Part shown: piece by piece, positions 46,501 through 54,978 of the stretch
Layout of the letters: each line of letters opens with the position of its first letter
How positions within the stretch are numbered: position 1 is the first letter of the stretch
Source of the DNA: SBBG01 sp033717875
Lineage (GTDB): Bacteria > Pseudomonadota > Gammaproteobacteria > Ga0077554 > Ga007554
Length of the DNA stretch: 54,978 nucleotides
Assembly (NCBI GenBank): GCA_033717875.1
Contig: JADDKJ010000021.1
Location: 1-54,978 of the forward strand
Direction: 5' to 3'
Translations under genes and position numbers: made by a program
The notes under the pieces: generated by a model
What the model was told of the DNA's origin: nothing
The model's input: the letters and a program-made list of their open reading frames with translations, nothing else
Databases searched by the model: none

Positions 46501-48121
46501 CGCGCCACGGCTCGAACCGCGCAGCCGCTCGTACTGCACCGCCACACCGTTGGAGAATTCCAGGTCGAGTTGCTCGACGTGAAAAATGCGCGTCCGGGCG
46601 AGGGTCTGTGCGTTGACGATGCGGGGTGGTTTGCGCATGGATATATGAGATAGGCGGCAATCGAATTGCCCGATTTTACGCGATTACGCCGCCCTATCCT
46701 ATAGCATCTGCCTCTGGTGTAGCGCATCCCACGCACCACATCAATATGCCAACGGTGCGCGCAGCGCGCCCTACGGTTCTACTTTCCCCCAGCGCTTAAA
46801 CCGTCTCTTGCAGTATTTCAGCAATGCCTCGTAGCCATTGAAAAACAGCTCGAAGCCATCTTCGGCGGGGGCGTCGAATTCGCAGTAGTCGTTGGAATGG
46901 TTGCGGCAGATCTGCGGCCGCGTCTCATAGATGCCGCAACGGCCGCCGGGCAGCAGGTGCAGGCAGCGGTTATTGACCAGCAGATACCAACCGTCCTTGT
47001 CCTTGTAGGCATGGATGTTCTGGTGCGACACCTGCCACAGCAGATGCTCGAAGTCGCCCTTGGTGCGTGGCGTGGGGATGTGCTGGGTGATGTAGGTGCA
47101 GCACTTGGAATTGGTGCAGTAGCCGCACTTGGTTTCGGGGGTGAGGTTTTCGGGAACGATGGGGATGATAGTGGCCATTTTAGAACTATCTGGAAAAAAA
47201 GGGGCGGACACCATGTCCGCCCTGATCGTGCATCAAACCTTGCGGTAAACCTCCGCCCCCTGTGCCTTGAACTCCACGGCCTTTTCCCGCATTCCGGCCT
47301 GGACGGCGGTTTTCTCGTCCATGCCATGGCTGGCGGCGTAGTCGCGCACGTCCTGGGTGATTTTCATCGAACAGAACTGCGGGCCGCACATCGAGCAGAA
47401 GTGGGCGACCTTGGCGGAGTCCTTGGGCAGGGTTTCGTCGTGATACTCGCGGGCGCGGTCGGGATCCAGCCCGAGGTTGAACTGGTCTTCCCAGCGGAAC
47501 TCGAAGCGCGCCTTGGACAGGGCGTTGTCGCGCAGTTGCGCGCCGGGGTGTCCCTTGGCGAGGTCGGCGGCGTGGGCGGCGATCTTGTAGGTGACGATGC
47601 CGGTGCGCACATCTTCCTTGTTGGGCAGCCCCAAGTGCTCCTTGGGCGTCACATAGCACAGCATGGCGCAGCCGTACCAGCCGATCATCGCCGCGCCGAT
47701 GCCGGAGGTGATGTGATCGTAGCCGGGGGCGATGTCGGTGGTCAGCGGCCCGAGCGTGTAGAACGGCGCTTCACCGCACTCGGCGAGCTGCTTGTCCATG
47801 TTGATCTTGATCAGGTGCATGGGCACATGGCCCGGCCCTTCGATCATGGTCTGCACGTCGTGTTTCCAGGCGATTTTGGTCAGCTCGCCCAGCGCCTCCA
47901 GCTCGCCGAACTGGGCGGCGTCATTGGCGTCGGCGATGGAGCCGGGGCGCAGGCCGTCGCCGAGCGAGAAGGACACATCGTAGGCCTTCATGATCTCGCA
48001 GATTTCCTCGAAGTGGGTGTAGAGGAAGTTTTCCTTGTGATGCGCCAGGCACCACTTGGCCATGATCGATCCGCCGCGCGAGACGATGCCGGTGACGCGC
48101 CTGGCGGTGAGCGGCACATGC

Positions 48122-48156
<35 letters not shown>

Positions 48157-48412
48157 CACGCCCTGTTCGGCCTGCTCGATCAGCGTATCGCGGAAGATTT
48201 CCCAGGTCAGTTCCTCGGCGCGGCCGTCGACCTTCTCCAGCGCCTGATAGATCGGCACGGTGCCGATCGGCACCGGCGAGTTGCGGATGATCCACTCGCG
48301 CGTCTCATGAATATTCTTGCCGGTGGAGAGGTCCATCACCGTGTCGCCGCCCCAGCGCGTCGACCACACCATCTTCTCCACTTCTTCTTCAATCGAAGAA
48401 CTCACGGCGGAA

Positions 48413-48453
<41 letters not shown>

Positions 48454-51400
48454 AATGATCATCGGCTCCAGCTCCGGGTGATTGATATTGGCCGGAATGA
48501 TGGCGCGGCCGCGCGCCACTTCGTCACGCACGAACTCGGGGGTGATCAGCGCGGGAATGGCGGCGCCGAAGGATTCGCCGGGATGCTGCGTCAGCAGGCC
48601 CTGCTCGCGTGCCAGCTCCAGACGCTGGTTTTCGCGTATCGCAATAAATTCCATCTCCGGCGTGATGATGCCGCGCCGGGCATAGTGCATCTGGCTGACG
48701 TTGGCGCCGGCCTTGGCGCGGCGCGGCGCGCAGATGTGCTCGAAGCGCAATTGCGCGAGTTTGGGATCGCGGGCGCGGGCGAGGCCATAGTCGGAGCTGA
48801 GACCGGATAACACCTCGGTGTCGCCGCGCTCCTCGATCCAGGCGGTACGCAATGCGGGCAGGCCTTGGCGTAGATCGATGTCGATGCCAGGGTCGGTATA
48901 CGGCCCCGAAGTGTCATAGATATACACTGGCGGATTTTTCTCCGCGCCGAAGCTCACCGGGGTGTCGGCCAGGGTGACCTTGCGCATCGGCACACGGATA
49001 TCGGGGCGGCTGCCGGTGACATAGACCTTTTGCGAGTTCGGGAAGGACCGGGTTGCATCGATGCTGACGCGGGCGGTCCGGTTGAGAAATTCCTTGGGGA
49101 TGGCGCTCATGGGTCTGTTCCTCAGATAAAGGAGATCCAGCCAAGGGCGAAGATGGAGGAGCGGAGACGGCGCAATCCGCCGCGCGGACTGCATGATCGT
49201 GACACTGCTTCCCTACGCCAGCATTAACCGGATCAGGTTCGAAGGGTATACTCTCAGCCTCTGGCCCGATACACGGACAGAGGCACCCCCAGCAGGCTTG
49301 ACCGCGACATGTCAGAATCTGTTTGCAAAACTACTGCGCGTCCGTGATCCGGGGGCGGGCGGTGTTCGGAATCCTCATTTACTTCTATGTAAACTCCGGT
49401 TCCTGCACTCCGTCCTTCCCCGGCTAACGGCCGCTCGTTACGTTTTGCAAACCGATTCTGAGCCGCGTCTAGCCGAATTTCAGTCAAAATTATATGATGT
49501 TGTGGTAATTTGCAAGCTGAAGCGCTTTTTGGGGCGCTTGGTCATGCAGTTTTTCAGGCTCACAAAACAAACGGTGAAGAAATGAATGTGGAACAAGCCC
49601 GCTTCAACATGGTCGAGCAGCAAATCCGCACCTGGGAAGTGCTCGACCCGCGTATTCTCGACCTGATCGGCAGCATGCCGCGCGAGGAGTTCGTGCCGGC
49701 GCAATACCGCGATCTGGCGTTCGCCGACATCATGATTCCTCTCGGGCATGGCCAGGTAATGATGGAGCCCAAGGTCGAGGCGCGGCTGTTGCAGGCATTG
49801 GCTATCGAGTCTTCCGACACCGTTCTGGAGGTGGGCACGGGCAGCGGTTATTTCACGGCGCTGCTCGCCCGGCTCGGCAAGCACGTCCACAGCGTGGACA
49901 TTTTTCCCGATTTCACCGAGAACGCGCGGCGCGCCCTGGCCCAGCACGGTATAAACAACGTGACGCTGGAAACCGGCGATGCCGCCAAGGGCTGGAACAA
50001 ACACGCGCCTTACGACGTGATCGCCATCACCGGCTCGTTACCCGCCTTGCCGGAGACTTTTCTGCACAGTCTAAAACCGGGCGGACGCCTGGTGGCCGTC
50101 GTCGGTGAGGCGCCGGTGATGGAGGCGGTTCTCGTCACCCGCGCCGGCGAAGGCGCACAGTGGGCGCGGGAGAGCCTGTTTGAAACCAATATCCCGCTGC
50201 TGCTGAACACCGCACGACCGCAGTTTGTGTTTTGATGCGATCTTTAATATAATCATTTTCTAATATACGGAGCCGGGCTATGAATTACATGACCCCAACC
50301 CAGCTTAAGGAATACCTCGAGCACGCCAATCCGCCGCCGTTGCTGCTCGACGTGCGCGAACCCTGGGAATACGAAATTTGCCATATCGAGGGCACGCGCC
50401 CGATCCCGATGTCGCAGGTTCCCGGTAAAGTCAACGAGCTGGAGCGCGATCAGGAGATCGTCGTGATCTGCCACCACGGCAGGCGCAGCGAGCAGGTCGG
50501 TCTCTATCTTCAGCGGATGGGATTCACCCGAATCGTCAATCTCACCGGCGGCGTCCATGGCTGGGCGCGCGAGGTTGACCCCAGCATGCCCACTTACTGA
50601 ACGGACGGAACCATGGAAATAACGAAGCCCAAGCTGTTGCTGATGGCCACCTTGCTGGCGATAAACTCCGGCGCAAGCGCGGAGAATCTGCTCGACGTGT
50701 ATCGGCTGGCGGCGGAGGCCGACCCTCAGGTCAAGGCCGCCGAGGCGGCGTGGCAGGCGACACAAGAGACCCGCAATCAGCGCTTGGCGGTATTCCGTCC
50801 CCAGTTGACCCTTAACTCCAACCTGACGCGCAACCGCCAGGAATTTCTGAGTGGTGGTTTCTTCGGCCGCTCATTCGCGGGCCAATCGTTCTATTCGACC
50901 AATAGCGGCCTGACCCTGAATCTCAACCAGCCCCTTTATCACCGTGATTACTACGTGCAACTTCGCCAGACGGAAGCGCGCACCCGCCAGGCCGAGGCGG
51001 ACTATAACGCCGCGCAGCAGGCGCTGTTTTCGCGCGTCGCGGAGCGTTACTTCAACGTGCTCGCCGCCGCCGACAACGTGGAGTTCGCGCGTGCCGAGAA
51101 AGAGGCCATCGGCCAGCAACTGGAGCAGACCAGGCGGCGCTTCGATGTCGGCCTGGTGGCGATCACCGATGTCAATGAGGCGCGGGCCCGCTATGATCTG
51201 GCCGTGAGCCAGGAAGTCGCGGCGCAAAACGCGCTGGCCAGCGCGCGCGAAGCCTTGCGCGAAACCACGGGGACGCTGCCCGAATCCTTGCAGGGTGTTG
51301 CGGCGCAGATGCCGCTGGCTTCGCCCGATCCGCAAAATGTCGAACAATGGGTCGATTCCGCGCTCAAGCAAAATTTTCAGATCATCTCCGCGCAGGCGGC

Positions 51401-54400
51401 TACGGAAGTGGCGAGTGAGGCCATCAAGCTGCAACGCGCCGGGCACTATCCGGTGCTCGATGCCGTCGCCAGCCATGGGTATACGAACTTTTCCGGCGGC
51501 GCGTTCGGTGCCAGAGAAACGATTGACAGCGCCATCGGTCTGCAATTGAGCGTGCCGCTCTATCAAGGCGGCGCGGTCGATTCGCGCACCCGCGAGGCGC
51601 AGCACCGTCTCACCCAGGCCAAGGAAACCCAGGAGCAGCAAACCCGCGCCGTGTCACGGCAAACCCGTGACAGTTATTTGAACGTGCTGTCCAACATCAG
51701 CCAGGTGGATGCCACCAAACAGGCGGTGGTGTCGAACCAGAGCGCGCTCGACGCCACCCAAGCCGGCCTTGAAGTCGGTACGCGCACCACCATCGACGTG
51801 CTCAACGCGCAACGCGACCTGTTCCGCGCCAAACGCGATCTCTCACGCGCGCGCTACGATTACCTGGTCAACACCGTGCGTCTGAAGCAGGCCGCCGGAA
51901 TGATTTCGCTGAGCGATCTGGAGCAGATCAACGGCTGGCTGAAGTAGCCGGCCGCGCCTACCTTTATCTGCTAAACTGAAAAGCGCGCCGATATACCTTT
52001 GCGGCGCGATTCCGATGCCTCCGTGCTCGGATCTCTTCCTTGCGCGGAGGCAGTGAAGCTTCGAGAAACAGGAGAGAAGCCATGTCCAATGACCTGCCCT
52101 TTGATCCCGAACGACGCGAATGGCTGGGCAAGCTGACAACAGCTGTGGGAGCCGCCGGCATCGCCGGAGCATGCTGGCCCCTGATACGCAGCATGGATCC
52201 CACCGTCGATGTCATCGCCAAGGCCAATACCGAGGTCGACTTGGGCACGATTCCGCCAGGCAAGGCGGAAACCGTGGCCTGGCAGGGCAAGCCGGTGTTC
52301 GTCGTCCATCGCACGCCTGAAGAGATCACCGCCATGGCGGCAAGCGCCGGCATCAAAGACCCGCAGCCCGACTCGGCGCGCGTGCAGCAACCGGAGTGGC
52401 TGGTGGTCGTGGGCATTTGCACGCACCTGGGCTGCGTGCCTAACCGCAATGAAAATGGCTGGTTGTGCCCTTGCCATGGCAGCGTATACGACAACAGCGG
52501 GCGGATCCTGCGTGGCCCGGCGCCACGCAATCTGGAGGTGCCGCCCTACAAATTCATCGCCGCCGATAAAATCATCATCGGCAAGACCTGAAAAGGAGGC
52601 GGTCCATGAGCAACCAGCGTAACCGCATCATCGACTGGGTCGATCAGCGCTTCCCCCTCACCCGATTCATCAAGGATGAGCTGACCGAATATCCCACGCC
52701 GCGCAATCTCAGTTACTGGTGGGGCTTCGGCTTTCTCGCCGGCTTTATGCTGGTGTTGCAGATCGTCAGCGGCCTGTTTCTGGCCATGCACTACAAACCG
52801 GATGCCGCGCTGGCCTTCGACTCGGTGCAGCACATCATGCGCGACGTCAACTACGGCTGGCTGTTGCGTTATTTGCACTCGACCGGCGCGTCGGCGTTTT
52901 TCGTCGTCATTTATCTGCATATGGCCCGCACGCTTTACTATGGCTCCTACCGCGCGCCGCGCGAGCTGATGTGGTGGAGCGGGCAGGTCCTGCTGCTGAT
53001 GCTCATGGCGACGGCCTTCATGGGATACCTGTTGCCGTGGGGGCAGATGTCGTACTGGGGGGCGCAGGTGATCACCAGCCTCTTCGGCGCCACGCCTTTC
53101 ATCGGTGACGAAGTCGTCGTCTGGCTGCGCGGCGATTATGTGGTGGGCGACGCCACGCTGAACCGTTTCTTCGCCTTGCATTACCTGCTGCCGTTCCTGA
53201 TCTTCGGTCTGGTGATGATCCATCTGGTCGCCCTGCATTTCGTCAAGAGCAGCAACCCCTCCGGCATCAACCTGCGCGCCAGGGACAATATTCCGTTCCA
53301 TCCCTACTTCACCATTAAGGATTTTTTTGGTCTGGGGATATTTCTGATCGCCTTTTGCGGCTTTGTCTTTTTCGCGCCGGAATTTTTCATCGAGACAGAC
53401 AACAACATTCCAGCCAATCCGATGCAGACGCCGCCCCACATCCAGCCGGAGTGGTATTTCCTGCCCTTTTACGCCATTCTGCGCGCCGTGCCCAACACCG
53501 TCGGTGGCGTGGTGGCGATGGTGCTGTCGATCCTGATCTTCGCCGCCATGCCCTACCTCGACCGCTCCAGGATCCCCGGCGGCGCCCGTTACCGGCCGCT
53601 GTACCGCATCCTGTTCTTCATCTTCGTGATCGACATCGTCGTTCTGAGCTATGTGGGATCGGAGCCGCTCTCGGACAACACGACATTGGTCGGGCAGATC
53701 GCCACCATCGTCTATTTCGGACTGTTTCTGCTGATACCCGTGATCTCCAAGCCCGAGGAACGCTGGCTGCGCAAACGCGGCCTGCCCAAGCCGCTGGAGG
53801 AGCTGCTGGCGTCTGAAGACCAGCCACTGAAGAAGCCCTTGTCCTTTCCCGTTCCGTTGCTGTTGATTGGCGCCGTGGCCATCCTGTTGACGGCGTTCGA
53901 TGTGCACGCGGCTGAAGCAAAACTGGCGGACGTGAAGATCGACGCCAGCCCGGCCGCGGTGCAGCGTGGCGCTCAAGTGGTGACGCAGGTCTGCATGGCC
54001 TGCCATGGTCTCAAGTACGTGACGTTTCGCGACCTGCAAGTGCTGGGCATGTCTCAAGCGGAGGTCGATCAATTGCGCGGCGAGCAAGCGATCAACACTC
54101 CGCTGTTGAGCATGACGCCGCCCGAGGCGGCCAAGGAGAGTTATGGTATCGTACCGCCGGACCTGTCATTGATGGCGAAGGCACGCGCCGGTGGTGCCCG
54201 TTATATCTATACCTTGCTCACCAGCTTTCATCAGGATGCCAAGGGCGACATCCAGAATCGTATATTCCCCGGCATCCGCATGCCCGACCCGCTGGGTTAC
54301 AGCTCCGCTGCCGATGCCGCGCAACGCCGGCCCATCGAACAACAGGCGCACGATGTGGCCGCATTTCTGGCGTGGGCGGCCGATCCCCGCGCCGGCGAGC

Positions 54401-54978
54401 GGCACAGGGCCGGCTACATCGTGATCGGCTATCTGGCGATATTCACAGGGTTGCTCTACCTGCTCAAGCGCCGGGTCTGGGCACGCCTGCCGCCGATGGA
54501 GTCCTGGCGGTCGTGATCCAGAATACCTCTTTCTGAGGTTTTCAGAGCACCTTCCTGAAAATAATTCTTGACAACCCCTGCTATTTCTTGATCTATTTTT
54601 CCTCGTGAGCAGTGGCGCGCGGCGGCGTGCCGGCTACCGAAAATTTCCAATAATCACACAAAAACAACCATAACCCGGATCTTTCCCCACGAGAAAGAGC
54701 AACGGGTTGGGGGCGGTGGTAAAAACATGTTCAGCAGAACAACAACCATCGTGCGCGCGCTGTATGTCTTGCAGTCAACGGGGAACGGTTTTATTAACCG
54801 AGGGGCATGGATTTCCGGCGCCTAGGAGTGATGTTGCAATGCAAGACCTGGACATCCCGCTGGAATTTTCAAGCATTTTTTGCATTATTTTCTGATGTTG
54901 TTGGTTCCCTAACTTCATAGGGGCGACCCTGCTTAAGCATCCGAAACATCACGCGGCAGAGGTGGCGCCCAAGAGCGC

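Overview
The window is bacterial, GC-rich and densely coded, and reads as a gammaproteobacterium. The best evidence is the core block rsfS, rlmH, maf, rng, yhdP, nit, tldD, darP(yjgA), pmbA, which (from general knowledge) keeps a similar order in many Gammaproteobacteria. A pcm-rhodanese-tolC run and a nudE-cysQ pair point the same way. Respiratory genes (periplasmic nitrate reductase, a bc1 complex, a triheme c-type cytochrome) suggest a respiring, facultatively denitrifying or nitrate-ammonifying organism. I cannot name a genus. I saw no tRNA, rRNA, CRISPR array or prophage.

Layout. 0.1-3.3 kb: a YhaJ-like LysR regulator diverges from pirin, azoreductase and nitroreductase genes, probably a quinone/nitroaromatic stress set. 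3.3-5.2 kb: DUF3047 protein, a His-rich glycine-zipper protein and a triheme cytochrome. 5.5-8.3 kb: an isolated gspLMN cluster and a tiny unknown gene. 8.4-14.5 kb (minus): glycogen phosphorylase behind a very large membrane protein with two VanZ-like domains and a heparinase II/III domain. 14.6-15.7 kb: a DegP-like protease between two inverted copies of a 140-bp mobile repeat. 15.8-21 kb: rsfS, rlmH and maf, interrupted by envelope genes (an OmpA-type lipoprotein and an L,D-transpeptidase / Braun-like lipoprotein / L,D-transpeptidase trio). 21.3-29.7 kb: rng, yhdP, a secreted unknown, nit and tldD.

29.7-34.4 kb: napDAB plus an orphan arsN2 and a cupin gene lie between tldD and darP-pmbA, so they look inserted into the core block. 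36.4-43.8 kb: a DUF599 membrane protein, an IS630 remnant, then a tight operon of DedA-PAP2 fusion, diacylglycerol kinase, HDOD-GAF protein, 6-phosphogluconolactonase, glucokinase and a methyltransferase. 43.9-49.1 kb (all minus): TraT-like lipoprotein, a small secreted protein, cysQ-nudE, a YkgJ-type cysteine-cluster protein and thiC with an upstream TPP riboswitch. 49.6-54.5 kb: pcm, rhodanese, tolC, then the Rieske gene and a cytochrome b gene fused in frame to cytochrome c1.

The most unusual material is a set of non-coding mobile repeats. One 140-bp family with 19-bp terminal inverted repeats and 4-bp target duplications occurs twice complete and once as a 33-bp deletion derivative; in two of the three cases the duplicated target contains the stop codon of the adjacent gene. 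A 178-bp near-perfect palindrome with a 5-bp duplication lies before rng. A 153-bp chain of five consecutive hairpins fills the LysR/pirin spacer, with a half copy before gspL. The other leading points are the VanZ-VanZ-heparinase fusion, the peptidoglycan-tethering gene cluster with an unusually long Lpp-like protein, the cytochrome b-c1 fusion, and a DedA-PAP2 protein whose PAP2 catalytic residues are replaced.
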